Shown here piece after piece: positions 1 to 10,750 of a stretch of 64,000 nucleotides of DNA. Below the pieces are notes generated by a model, which made no database searches, was not told where the DNA came from, and worked only from the letters and a program-made list of their open reading frames with translations. This DNA is from Tenodera sinensis. Taxonomy: Eukaryota > Arthropoda > Insecta > Mantodea > Mantidae. Location: contig CM060961.1 in assembly GCA_030765045.1 (NCBI GenBank), positions 141,364,538 through 141,428,537 on the forward strand, written 5' to 3'. A program made the position numbers and the translations under genes. Within the stretch, counting starts at the first letter, position 1. Each line of letters opens with the position of its first letter.

Positions 1-59
1 ATGTACAGATTATTTTTGTTCAGATTTGTTCGCATAATAAGAACACTGTTACAGCAAGA

Positions 60-1660
60 CAAAAAATGCTCAGTCCACATTTGCATAAGGTAAATATATT
101 AGTTGCATGGGCTTTGCACCAAAGATTGATTTTAAAATACTCGCAGCTTTCAACACAGTCCTTATATCAGATTCACAGGTTGAGTCATGTTTAACTACAC
201 AGTCCTCCTGAAATTAATTTATCCTGATCCAGTTCCTTAAGATAAGGTTTGGTGAAGTCTGTCAGGGGAGATGGATTTATTTCTTTTAGGATACAGTACT
301 GCAAGCTTCTTAAAAATGTCCCTTGCTGCATCTTGTGACATCAGTAGATTGAGTTTCACTAACATTTTTTAAGTAACTTGCTTAAAGGAGGTTTTAATAG
401 CAGCTGTTTGTTGCAAGTTGCATTGAAAATGACACTGTGCTCTATGGTTTTGAATTGTATCTCCAGTTTTCACAGTTCTTCATAAAGAAGATGAGCAGTA
501 GGATATTTTAATCCTTCTAGTTTGGTTACTATTTCAACAAGGCACTGAAAATGTTTCTTGATGAAAATAGCTTGGGAACGAGCACCAGACACCTCTTCAG
601 TACTGTGAGATACAAAGTAATTCATGCCACTTTTGGCAATATTTTTTAGTTCCTCTGATTTATACAGTTCAATAATATTTTGCAGATAATTTGCCAAATA
701 AAATGCATTGATGAATTATGAATTCCATCAAGTTGGGAACATTTGACAGTTTGTCCCTGCCTTCTCCTTGAGAAAGGTGAACTACAGATGTTTTCTTTTC
801 CTGCTGTTAAGAAATAAACTCTTGGCCTTGGTCACTGCAGCATTCAATTGTGGTAATTCTTGAAGACAATTGAGGGGGTCAGCGCAACAGTGGTCTAACC
901 CTCCCCAATACACAATTTGCAATATTGAGGCCATCTGTGAGGTTTTCATGTGAACTATCTTCCCACTATGTGGCTTAGACCAAAACCCATTCCTTATTAT
1001 TAAATTGAAGCTCCTAATATTTTCCCTCAGAAAAAAAGATTAGCAGCACACCACAAAATCTATTATGTATCAAAAATGTTTTAGCACTGATCAATGCATT
1101 GTGGTTTAATAAGCTGAGAAAGTATCAGTAAAAAATCAATATGATTTAAATGAGCTTTTCCTCATCCTAAAAAGAACCAGGAGTGTTTAACTTTAACTCA
1201 GTTTTTCTCCATGTTTAGAAAAGATGAGTTAGACCACTGTTGCACTGACCCCCTCAATTGTTGACAAGAAGGTTCATGTATGAGCCCAGCTTTGTATGTA
1301 TATTAAATTATCTAAAACTAGTTCCACACATTTTGACATATTGCAAGCAGAATCCATCACTATACAGTTCACTGCACCACAATCTAATGGATTCCTAATG
1401 GAATCAAGCATTGCCCTTATGCAGTTTTAGCATTTGCAGACTCAAGAAAATGTATGCCAGTAACCACTAATTCAGGAACCGAATCACCAATATTACGAAT
1501 AAGGCTGCAAAAACACACCATCCCATTTTGTCTGTGGGCTCATCACAGGCAAAGTCACCTTTCTTTTCTTTCACCTTTAGTACAACTTCTTCTTTTCAGA
1601 TGCTAGCTGCTTCTTGCATGTGACAGATTTTCACCTCTAAAGAGGTTATTAGAAAAAATA
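60..1660 (-). pseudogene. hAT-like transposase remnant, split by a MITE-like element
   Basis: The minus strand holds short open stretches that read like a transposase but are broken by many stops and frame changes. The longest is 75 codons at 470-697 (contains AKSGMNYFVSHSTEEVSGAR). Further upstream in the element, around 1490-1560, one frame gives CDEPTDKMGWCVF, and near 1330-1360 MDSACNMSK; these resemble the acidic DE-T-D and D-S-x-x-M-K segments of the two better preserved hAT-like copies in this window (near 18235-18846 and 48235-48687). A MITE-like inverted-repeat element at about 857-1270 interrupts it. I infer an old hAT-superfamily copy; family assignment is tentative because no ends or target duplication were found. 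Confidence 0.45.
857..1270. mobile_element. MITE-like non-autonomous element with about 40-bp TIRs
   Basis: Positions 857-898 and 1229-1270 are inverted copies of about 40 bp with only a few mismatches, sharing the core GAGGGGGTCAG-GCAACAGTGGTCTAA. The interior has no coding potential. The element sits inside the hAT-like remnant, whose coding similarity resumes on the other side. The exact ends are unclear: CAATTG flanks both ends as a palindrome, so a 4-bp AATT duplication or TIR extension are both possible. Superfamily not assigned. Confidence 0.65.
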
Positions 1661-2130
1661 ACACAGCTATAAGTATAAACTCAGTTGAGAACTATGTTAA
1701 CATTTAAAAGCACTTTTGCTCCAACTTGTAATAATATTTAAAACAGTACTAGTTTCAGAGACGGCCCTCTCCATCATTCAGCTGTTTGGTCGACTGATTC
1801 AATGCCAGGTAACTGCCTCCCCCTTCCCTCGTTGCCTAGCCTGCTACTCTTCCCATTTGTCAGTTGTAAGACATTGTCTATCGTTGGTATATCAAAATTC
1901 ATTACTTAATAATATAAATGCTCTCCCACACTGTTAACTCCCAATAATTCTTTGCTGGTTTTAAAAGCTTGATATCTTAGCTAATATAATGGCTGCATGA
2001 CCAAAAGTGGTGAGCTATGGCTGATTTATCTTTCTCTTTGTATTCCTTCATTCTGGTTTCCAAATTTCTTTTTGTTTTACCGAGATATATATATAATGAC
2101 AGTCTTCACAGTTGACACTGTTTTAAACAA
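1661..2130. other. Non-coding stretch, nothing recognised
   Basis: AT-rich sequence with only short chance open frames. No repeat, splice-flanked exon or RNA gene was recognised. Confidence 0.5.
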
Positions 2131-2136
2131 TTCATC

Positions 2137-2224
2137 GTCACCATCACCATCACCGCCACTGCCATCACCATCACCACCACCGCCACCATCACCACCACCA
2201 CCACCACTGCCGCCACCACCACCG

Positions 2225-2269
<45 letters not shown>

Positions 2270-2270
2270 G
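2137..2270. repeat. Compound (ATC/ACC)n microsatellite
   Basis: Interrupted trinucleotide array of CAT/CAC/CGC-type units grading into a clean (ATC)n block at its right end. The proline/serine-rich open frame across it is a by-product of the repeat and not a gene. Confidence 0.95.
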
Positions 2271-2563
2271 TTTTATAAACTACAAGTATCTAAAGCTATG
2301 GCCACTCAATCTAAGTTAACTTTTATAAGATCCCTCATCTTCATCAAACAGAACTAAAGTAATTTTTCAAATAACTTTTTGAAGCTTATTAGTATGTAAC
2401 CATTTTTATTAATCTGTGAATATTCCTTAAGCTGAAATTGTTTTCAAGTTTTGTATTATGGATGTTTGGAAGTACAGGAAAACAATAAGTAGACATAAGC
2501 GCCCCATATAAACATGGTTTGCATGAAAATAATGATTACTTCATTATGAAATGTTATTTTGTA

Positions 2564-2564
<1 letters not shown>

Positions 2565-2650
<86 letters not shown>
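2565..2650. repeat. (ATT)n microsatellite
   Basis: About 28 uninterrupted ATT units, followed by a few degenerate units (GTT, TTTTA). The poly-isoleucine open frame is an artefact of the array. Confidence 0.97.
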
Positions 2651-2659
2651 GTTATTGTT

Positions 2660-3369
2660 ATTTTATTATTATTACCATTACCGTTTTGTCCTTTATGTAT
2701 TGCCTGCTACATACGATCCTGTAACACAGAACTCATTTGCTCCCTTTTAAAAAAAAATGCTATACACTTTATCTTTTTTTAGTTTGAGTAACCTGAGACT
2801 CTCAGAGCTCTTTCAGCTTCAGCTTTGTCAATGACATATTTTGTACATTAGTGTCTTGTTATCACTTGAATAAAACCCATCACTTGCAAAGTCTCTCTCT
2901 CAAACTTGCATGTTTACTTCAGGCTTTGGCATGTTTACACAATCACAACACAACAATTCTATAAGACAAACTAGAGCAAAATGAATGAGGAAAGTTACGT
3001 TGATTTACATGTGTGATTTGTGCAACGCACACCCAATGGTACGGAAGCAAAGATACGCTCACACACAGGAGAGATAACTTCCTACACCATCAGTGGTATC
3101 CATCCATGCATGTCATGAGATCGCATATTGACAACTGATTTTGGTGCACTCACAAAAATGTGAAATCTTTTTTTAAATAGAGTTTGCATTATTCTTAGAA
3201 ATAGGCTAAATGCGTGATTACCAGAAACAAGAAAGAAGTAAAGGCTAAATGCATATTATTCCTTGAAAAATGTCCATATATGCATAAAAATTTGCATTTT
3301 TGCAAAAGTAAATTTTGCATGTACACAATCATGAGTTTAGAGTAAGCTTATAAATTCTTTAATTTTCAG
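2660..3369. other. Intronic or upstream sequence before the first zinc-finger exon
   Basis: AT-rich and non-coding. It ends in a good 3' splice site (TTTTCAG at 3363-3369). One short segment near 3006-3075 reads YMCDLC then AHTQER before a stop and looks like a decayed C2H2 finger, but it has no splice support. No earlier exon of the zinc-finger gene was found in the window. Confidence 0.5.
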
Positions 3370-3672
3370 GTCTTCAGAAGTGCTCAACTTTGAACAGAAA
3401 TCAGGCTATGAATGTGGAGAATGTGACCTAGTGGCTGATACACGTCCAAGTCTGAAGAGACATATAGCAGTATGTCATTCATTACCAGAACAAGATGATA
3501 CCTTAACACAAACTTCAGTAGTAAAAGCATCTTCCTCATGTCCTATGCCTTCCTGTGAGTTCCAGACTGCAGAGAGAGATGAAATGGAAGCTCATGTAGC
3601 TACCCATGTTGCAGATGGTTACAGTCCAACAGGCAAAAGACGAAATGGACCTATTTCTCTACAAAGGGTGAG
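3370..3672 (+). CDS. C2H2 zinc-finger protein, internal exon A
   Basis: This exon is bounded by a 3' splice site (TTTTCAG, ending 3369) and a 5' splice site AG|GTTAGT at 3672/3673. Its first base completes a codon from an upstream exon outside the window, and reading starts SSEVLNFEQ. It encodes two C2H2 fingers: YECGECDL...LKRHIAVCH and CPMPSCEF...MEAHVATH, followed by a basic linker (TGKRRNGPISLQR). The exon ends with two bases of a codon, which matches the single leading base of the exon at 36291. C2H2 arrays are usually nuclear DNA-binding domains. A donor GTGAGG at 3668 also exists but gives the wrong phase. No orthologue is named. Confidence 0.8.
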
Positions 3673-4148
3673 GTTAGTAAATAGTTATGACTACTAAAAT
3701 AGCTATGAAAATTAGAGTGAGAGAATGCTTACAACTGTAATAAACTGAGTCAGAAGTATGTGAAAAAAAGTTATTGACACAGGTAGCCAAGATCATTAAG
3801 GTATGGACTCATGACTATGACTGTTCCTATAACTACATTTAGAAGTAGGTTTTTCTTTTGCACCTCAGCCTAAAGAGACTTTTTGTGTGCTTTCTGTATT
3901 CTAATAAAAGATGTTTCATTGGCCTTTTAACACAAGTGACATAGGGGGTTCCATTTGGTATAGGCTCATTGTCCTTAGATGTTTTCTGAATTTTCCATGT
4001 TCAGTTATATAACTTATAACTCCACTTAGTTGTATCTTGGGTTAGCCTAATGAGTGAATTACTTGGTTTATCCTCAGGTTTATTAATTACTGCCTGTAAG
4101 TTTGTTTATGACTATTATTTTCCATTTATTTTCAGTTTCATTACGACC

Positions 4149-4385
4149 TTAATTTTGTACTCTGTTTTCAGCTTCTAAGGTGTTTATTGTACAGAAAGGT
4201 TCTGGTCCTATAAGGGGGAAATATGCTCCTTTCTTTGCTAGGACATTAGCCCTTTCATTTCCTGCAATGCCCATGTGACCGGGTACCCACCATAACTCTA
4301 CATTGTTATGGGAGGAAAGGTTTAATGTTTTGTAATAACATTTCCACACTATGTTGTAGAAGTATATGAGTTGACCTATAGACAC
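4149..4385 (-). pseudogene. LINE RNase H fragment
   Basis: A 78-codon open stretch reads VELWWVPGHMGIAGNERAN followed by VLAKKGA, the C-terminal RNase H signature (H-x-G-x-x-G-N-E-x-A-D-x-L-A) found in I/Jockey/R1-type non-LTR elements. The RT and endonuclease parts are missing, so this is a truncated remnant. The usual catalytic aspartate after NER is asparagine here. Confidence 0.7.
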
Positions 4386-5014
4386 ATGGAATGGACATAA
4401 ATGGTTTATTATCTCACTAATTGTTGCACAAACATTGCGTAAACAATGCTGTAATCCTTTTTATCTTAATTCGAAAGAATTTAGCCACAATTTAATGTTA
4501 GAGGGTCATGCAAAGTTTAATTTCTATGCAAAATATGGCAACATCGTAGGCCACTTGAGACGTATATGTCATTCTCACAACAAATTCGGCTGCCTGCAGG
4601 GTTTAGGGGAGATATCGCTTAATGGTGTGAAGGTCAGCGGATGAGTTAAAGTTCAATTGTCTGCAATACGAAAGAATTTACTTTGTGATCATGAATCCGT
4701 TCACATCAAGGGAGCACTTATACATAGTACTACTAATTTCAGGGGGAAATTCCCTTTAAGAATAAAAGATAAATAAATACGAGAGGCGTCTCAAAAGTAA
4801 GTTGCACTATTTTTGTAAAAAATAACAAATCGTTTAAATATTTTAAAAAGGGTATATTTTGAAAGCTACATTCAGTACCTATTTTACCACATAATTTCCT
4901 TGAACCTCAATACATTTTTGATATGTGGTAACAGTTTTTTTAACCCAATGTCAAACAACTCTCCCGCCAAACTGGATAGTCATCTTTCCACTTCTTGTTT
5001 CAGTTCCTCGTCAT

Positions 5015-5968
5015 TTACAAAGCGCCTTTCCCCAAGATGTTGCTCAGCTCTGGAAAAAGATGGTAATCACTCGGTGCAAGATCAGGTGAATAAGGTGGAT
5101 GACCAAAAACATCCCATGGAAACTGCTCAAACAGGGCTTGAATTTCACAAGCAGCGTGCAGACGAGCGTTATCGTGCAACAAAAAAACTGTTTTGCTCAA
5201 CTTTCCCCTCCTTTTGTTTTGTATGGCTCTTCTGAGTTTTCTCAGCACCTCACAATAGCGAGCAGCTGTCATCGTGGTCCCACGGGGCAGGTAATCGATT
5301 AACAGTACTCCCTTCGAATCCCAGAATATCTTTGCCGTGACCTTGCCAGCCGATGCAACAACTTTTACCTTTTTTGATGTTGCTTCATCCTTTCGTTTCC
5401 GCACCATACTCTGTCTTTTGGATTCGGGTGTCCAGTGATGGATCTATGTTTCGTCCCCGGTCACTATTCTGTCAAATAAGCCATCTCCCTCATCCTCAAA
5501 AAATTGCAATGCAGCATCAACAGTCTGCTCCTTGTGTTGTTCTGAAAGCACGCGAGGAACCCATCTTGCACACACTTTCCATAGGCACAGATCCTCGGAA
5601 ATTATCCTGTGAAGTGATGCATGGCTTATTTCAGTATAAGGAGATAGTTCAAACAAAGCTGCATCAAGTGTAAGGCATCGAGCAGTGTTCACGACTGCTC
5701 GAACCTCGTCAACAATATCCGGAGCACGGGAAGTGGAGGGTCGGCCACTTCATTGCTCGTCTTGTAATGGTGTTCTCCCTTAAGTGAACGATTGGCGCCA
5801 ACGAGAAACCATTTGTCTTGACATAACATCTTTTCCATAAACACTGCACAACTCGCGATGAATTTCACGTTTATTTTTTCCTGTCAAAAACTGGGTTACA
5901 GCGCAAACTTTGCTATCGACGGTAGGAACGAGTGGAATCTCCATTGTTACTGCCGTTTTAATGTCCAA
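5015..5968 (-). pseudogene. Mariner transposase with three in-frame stop codons
   Basis: Three open segments (5780-5968, 5444-5692, 5015-5407) all lie in the same frame. The N-terminus carries a helix-turn-helix-like region (GKNKREIHRELCSVYGKDVM). The catalytic domain shows VTGDET (first Asp), LLHDNARLHAA (second Asp) and PPYSPDLAPSDYHLF (third Asp). I count 34 residues between the second and third Asp, so this is a DD34D mariner. In-frame stops occur at 5780-5782 (TAA), 5750-5752 (TGA) and 5444-5446 (TAG). No frameshift is needed between segments, so decay has been mainly by point mutation. It would have catalysed cut-and-paste transposition into TA. Confidence 0.88.
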
Positions 5969-6085
5969 GCAATAAACTTAGGTGCCTAGAAATTTTACAG
6001 TGCTGCTACTACACCCATACCTATATTCCCTGGGACTCAGACTTTTCCTGCCTACTGCGCGGATTTAAAAAAATAGTGCAACTTA

Positions 6086-6132
6086 CTTTTGAGATGCAAG
6101 GCACTAGAAAACAACAACAACTTTTGAGATGC
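6086..6132 (+). mobile_element. 23-bp LINE 3'-tail insertion with 12-bp target duplication
   Basis: CTTTTGAGATGC occurs at 6086-6097 and 6121-6132. Between the copies (6098-6120) lies AAGGCACTAG followed by an AAAACAACAACAA-type tail, the 3' end of the LINE family seen at 14838-14868, 20050-20078 and 45839-45868. AGATGC just before the insert is also present in the LINE, giving microhomology at the 5' junction. Confidence 0.85.
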
Positions 6133-6140
6133 TCCTTGTA

Positions 6141-7319
6141 GGTACAAAAATAAAAACGGCAAATGTTCCCACTCCTCCTCATCCCTTATCTACCAAAATA
6201 AGCCACTCTTTATCTCCAACTCTTCTTCTGTTCTCTCCTTTCAAAAAAGAAAAAAAAAAAAAGAAATAAAGAAAAACAATGCAAAAAACAAAACAAAAAT
6301 AATATTGTCTCCTGTGAACTGAAACGCAACTCAATGTTAAGAACTTTAATTAACTAATAATAAATTCTAAATAAACACCACATAATCAGCATAAATGACA
6401 TACATTTTAAGAAGAATAGGAAGAGGAGGAAGAAGAGGAAGAGGAAGAAGAAGGAGGAGGAAGAGGAAGAAGAAGAAGAATAATGTCCATTATTAGAAAA
6501 ATCTGTATCCGTTTATGTCAGCATTTTTTTAACCCTAAAATACATGATTTCGATTGTTTCATTTTTGTTTTCTTAACTATGGAAAACTAAGTCTTCATTA
6601 TTACTTGAATGAATGCATCATTTCATTTACATTTGCACATTTCTGGCATAATATTTACTCAGGTCGATCTCCCAAGATAGTGGCCCGTTGAAGTGTATCA
6701 CAAGGGGCGAGTGTTTTGTTTACATCGAAGCAGACTCCAGACAGGCATTTTATTTACAACAGAGATAATGCTAGCCGTGATGCACATGCCGCTCAGGTGT
6801 TTTGTTTACAACAGTACAACAGAGGCAGTGTTAGCCACAAGGCACACACCGATCAGGTGTTTTGTTTAGGACTGAGGCAGTACTGACACACGCTGGCCGT
6901 GTTCAACACAGGCTGCTAGCATGTGCATGGACAGCACAATGTTGCCATTTACATTGTCTAAAAAATGAAATTTTTATAAAACGAGTAAACCTACCAAAAC
7001 AAAACTAAGCACTTTATATTTTTTACACCTGCAGCTATCAGCCAGGTTATTTTGGCCAAAGCAGTACCTTCCACCCTGTATATAACGTGGAATAATTTCC
7101 AAACTAGTTTAGACATTGACTCTCCCTGAATGAGGTTTTCTCCAGGTTTTCTTCACTCATAATTGGTAAATCCCAGCAAGTCATCCTAATACTTAGGCCC
7201 AAAACATTTCTTTACCGATTTAAATTTCTTGTATCAACAATGTTCGCTACCTGTGGTGCAGTCTGTAGTGAGAACAGCATCACCACTAAAAATAAAAACA
7301 CTGCTATGATACTAAAGTA
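6141..7319. other. Non-coding stretch with purine microsatellite and weak minisatellite
   Basis: A purine-only (GGAAGA/AGA)n tract lies at about 6411-6481. At about 6705-6880, three imperfect units share AGG(T/C)(G/A)TTTTGTTTAC-ACAGAG-CAGTG-TAGCC, with a spacing of roughly 60-85 bp. The rest is AT-rich and unrecognised. Confidence 0.6.
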
Positions 7320-7693
7320 CCGTCAACTGGGGTAAATTCGGATGTATGAGGTAAATTCGGACAAAATATTTATTCTACAGTTTGTCATTCTGGAACAAGT
7401 AAAGTACAATTTCCGCACTAGCAACATCTGTATGAAGGACACATTCCCACGCTTAGTTTGGCATGTTAATCATGTATTTAGTAAGAATAGTGCGTCCCAC
7501 AGTGGACATTGTTGTCGGCTTCATTTTAGCTTTTACTGTTGTCAGTATAACTTCTTGGTACACACATCTAGTTTAACAATCCAGTCGCTGTTAATTATTG
7601 ACTTCAGTTCGCCGGGTTTTGTATAAACGTCACTAAGCTTTTTTGGTGGAGTTTACGTATATAGCATATTTATTTGCAAATCTGTTCAACCTT

Positions 7694-7708
7694 GGGGTAA
7701 ATTCGGAC
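7694..7708 (+). promoter_or_regulatory. Subterminal repeat abutting the transposase start codon
   Basis: GGGGTAAATTCGGAC ends one base before the ATG at 7710 and equals the motif in the element's ends. If the transposase binds this motif, it could repress its own gene; that is inference. Confidence 0.5.
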
Positions 7709-7709
7709 A

Positions 7710-9403
7710 ATGCCACGTGTGTACAAAAGAAGATTGGGAAGCCAAATGTACTGCAATTATGAAGAAAAGAAACTTGATGAAGCAGTAAAAGCAATTAAAT
7801 CAGGGAAAATGTCGTATCGAAAAGCACAGGAGTGTTTTCAAATATCGCGATCCACATTAGAGGATAAAGTGAATCGCACAAATCCAAAAGCAATCAGAAC
7901 ACCATCATTCCTGGATAATGAAGAAGAGAAAATGCTGGTACATGATATCCTTAGAGCATCTCATTGGGGATACCCTCTCACTTCAACTGACATTCGCTGC
8001 ATTGTAAAAGGATACCTTGACAGAATGGGAAGAAAGGAGAAACGATTTACCGAGAATCTCCCTGGTGTTAAATGGATAAGGTCCTTTTTGAAAAGGCATT
8101 CTAATGTCCTTTCAGTTCAATTATCCGAGAGCATCAAAAGAGCTCGTGTAGAGTTCACCCTTGAGTCCGTCAGGGGATTTTTTGATAATGTGCGAGAGAC
8201 CTTAGAAGGTACTCCACCAGAAAACATCATAAACTATGACGAGACAAATTTATGTGATGATCCAGGAAGGAAACATGTGATTGTTAAGAGGGGCATTAAG
8301 CATGCAGAGAGGATAATGGATTTCTCTAAAGCAAGCATTTCTCTCATGATGTGTGTTAGTGGAGATGGAAAACTACTTCCTCCATATATCCTATATAAGG
8401 CTGAGCATTTATGGGACACCTGACAGGAAGGAGGGCCACCGAATGCAAGATACAACAGAAACAAGAGTGGGTGGTTTCATCTTCCAATTTTTGAAGATTG
8501 GTTTCTAACAGTGGCATTGCCTTATTTGAAAAAGCTAAGCGGTAGGAAAATCATGATTGGCAATAATTTGTCAAGCCATGTATCTCTGTTAGTGATTGAG
8601 CAATGTGAGAAGCACATCTTATTCCCCCGAATAGCACGCACATCCTACAGCCCCTAGACATGTGTTTTTTCGGACCCTTTAAAAAGGCTTGGAGAGACGT
8701 GCTGACAAACTGGAAAATGTGCACACATGGCCCTATCTCTAGAGATGCTTTCCTTGCACTTCTCAGAGAGACATTGGAGAAGATAGAAGCATGGAAAGTA
8801 GACAACATAAGAAGTGGTTTCTGCGCCACGGGTCTAATTTCTTTCGATCCACAGAAGGTCCTCAACAAATTTCCAGAGCATTCGGACCCAAATGAAAAGG
8901 CATCATCTTGGTCTTCCAGTTTTGAGACGGTACTCTCAGCAGCACGATACGGTACTTCCACCAGAACCACACGCTGCCGTCGCAAGCTGAATGTTCCTTC
9001 AGGAAAATCTATTGTGGGTGAACATTTTGCTGGAAAGGAAATTAGTGAGGAAAACCAGCAAGATTGTCACGAGAATTCGGAAGATCACAATACTCCCATG
9101 CCAGTAGAGGATTCCACACCAGCATCGGCACCTACTCTTGACATCGAAACTTTCGTTGTCGTGAGGTACAACTACGTGTCTGGAAACAGAACACTTCCTA
9201 GAGAGTATGTTGGCGTGGTAACTAATATAGGAGCACGAGACGTGGTTGTGAAATTTTTGCGACCCCATGATGGAAGCAAGAGGATGTTCACATTCCCAGA
9301 TGTAGAGGACGAAGACACGGTAACGAAAGACCAGATCAGTAAAATACTTCCAGGACCCAAGGAGGAAAGAGGCATTTTTGTTTTTGATAAGGATGCTCTA
9401 TAA
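7710..9403 (+). pseudogene. Pogo/CENPB-type DDE transposase, broken
   Basis: The N-terminal 237 codons are open (7710-8420) and start with a basic leader, then a CENPB/Psq-type helix-turn-helix (KLDEAVKAIKSGKMSYRKAQ...FQISRSTLEDKV) and a second DNA-binding helix region. The DDE core follows: INYDETNLCDDPGRKH carries the first acidic residue. A TGA at 8421-8423 stands where related proteins have Trp, just before QEGGPPNARYN, which continues in the same frame. Reading then runs to about 8615 and shifts frame near CEKHILFP; the rest is open at 8660-9403. The second catalytic region reads MIGNNLSSHVS, with Asn where the usual motif has GDN, so the site itself is lost. QPLDM then FFGPFKKAW gives the third Asp. 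The C-terminal 200 residues are acidic, then globular. Confidence 0.85.
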
Positions 9404-9834
9404 GTGTTCCTGTTTGTGTATTAATGTTTTGAACTTTGTGTTTATGTAGCTTTGTATCAGCTTTTGTAATATAATCTCTAAATAAATGACACCTATATAA
9501 TTTCATACATTATAAATGTCCTTTTCTATAATGTAATATATATTTTTTATTATTGTGTGTCCGAATTAACCCCCTAACTGGGGGAACTACAGACATATAT
9601 AAACAATTATAGACTGTCCGAAGTTACCCCAACTAGTGAGGTAAATTCAGACACTCTTTATTCTTTTTTAAAATATCAGGGTATAGAATTTAATATGTCA
9701 GCATATATTCAGTTCATTGATTATTAATACATCTATACAAATTTAAACTTCTGATCATCTGCCTACTTCTGATCATTAGCAACTGACCGCGAAAAATACG
9801 TAAAAAGCGTCCGACATTACCCCTTGTGACGGTA

Positions 9835-10269
9835 CTGGAAAAAAGAAAGATAATTATTTCTTTATAATAAATTGAAGCCAAAACCCAATGTAGGTTCAGC
9901 AGACAGCTTAAACATGTTCATAAGTTCCATAACCGAGTATAGCTCATAGATACATTTCTTATGCATGCACAACTACAGTGCCATCTGTCACTGTGTTTGA
10001 AGAATAAAAATATGGTACCATGAACTGCTTTCGCCAGTTTTAGTGCGTGTTGTAGAGTTATAGTCAATCATTGTGGATTTTGTTTTAGATTTCTTTGAGG
10101 ATGTGACAGTTTACTTAGTTTTCTCACATAAGACCTTAAGTTACTGACAGCCTTGATATGCTCAATAATTACGTTATTTATGTTACAATTTATAGAATAA
10201 TTTGAAATAAATCTATAAAACAAATAATACCCCTGAGCTGGACCCTGGCCCATTTCCTCTTATAGAGTA
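9835..10269. other. Non-coding stretch, nothing recognised
   Basis: AT-rich sequence right of the pogo-like element, without a supported gene, exon or repeat boundary. Confidence 0.5.
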
Positions 10270-10630
10270 GCCCTTCAGTATAATTGCATTTTACATACAC
10301 ATTATACATGTTTAATTTGTCCTAATTTTTTACTAATCTTATCCTGCTTCCACCCTTTAACTTTTATTTCTGCTTTATTTCATCTCCCAACCCTATTCAC
10401 TTTGTCTCTTTCTCAAATTTTCTTATTAGCTTCACTCTTATAACTTTTATTAATCAGTTTACATTGTACACTTCACTAATCTTCATTATCCCATTACACT
10501 ACTTCACTATAACCTCACTTTCATTGTGTATAAAAACCTTCTGCTTCCTCATTTATGGACTACCCAACTACCTTGTTAACCTTGTTACTCTCGGCGAAAT
10601 ATCCCTTTCTTTCTTTCTTTCTCCCCTGCT
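10270..10630 (-). repeat. Dispersed repeat, SINE-body variant (copy 1)
   Basis: The reverse complement aligns over more than 300 bases with 46130-46460, sharing stretches such as CATCTCCCAACCCTATTC and AACTTTTATT-ATCAGTT. At 46030-46130 the same sequence follows a tRNA-like SINE head, so this copy is probably a headless, 5'-truncated insertion of that unit. No coding capacity. Confidence 0.65.
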
Positions 10631-10750
10631 TGGTTCTCCTTTACCCCCTCATCCTCATTGATCCTCTCATCATATCACATTTTCTTTATGTCATGAAACA
10701 TGCCCTAGAGTGTATTTAAATTGAGTAGAAATTTAAATAACAACATTTGT

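Larger units (their letters stand above)
4780..6138 (-). mobile_element. Mariner (DD34D) transposon, decayed, with a tiny LINE-tail insertion
   Basis: The element is flanked by TA at 4778-4779 and 6139-6140. Its inverted ends share TCTCAAAAGTAAGTTGCAC (left from 4789; right, reversed, inside 6070-6132). A 12-bp duplicated stretch in the right end (6086-6097 and 6121-6132) brackets a 23-bp LINE 3' tail, so the true right terminus is at 6138 and not at the first copy. The transposase lies on the minus strand. Confidence 0.9.
7320..9832 (+). mobile_element. Pogo-like DNA transposon (2513 bp) with intact TIRs
   Basis: TA target copies at 7318-7319 and 9833-9834 flank inverted ends beginning CCGTCAACTGGGGTAAATTC (left) and CCGTCACAAGGGGTAATGTC (right, reversed). 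A 15-bp motif of the type GGGGTAAATTCGGAC recurs in both subterminal regions: 7331, 7350 and 7694 on the left; 9559, 9616, 9638 and 9809 on the right. Such repeats are typical transposase-binding sites. It encodes one broken transposase on the plus strand. Confidence 0.9.

Noticed and set aside
2137..2280. Proline/serine-rich protein
   Set aside because: Entirely encoded by a trinucleotide microsatellite.
3668..3673. Donor GTGAGG at 3668 as the end of exon A
   Set aside because: It leaves a codon-complete end, incompatible with the one-base start of exon B; GTTAGT at 3673 matches.
6068..6095. Right end of the first mariner at 6095
   Set aside because: The TIR continues after a 23-bp LINE-tail insertion; the TA and outer bases matching the left end are at 6131-6140.
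8551..9268. Minus-strand ORFs of 144 and 89 codons
   Set aside because: Antisense shadows of the pogo-like transposase.
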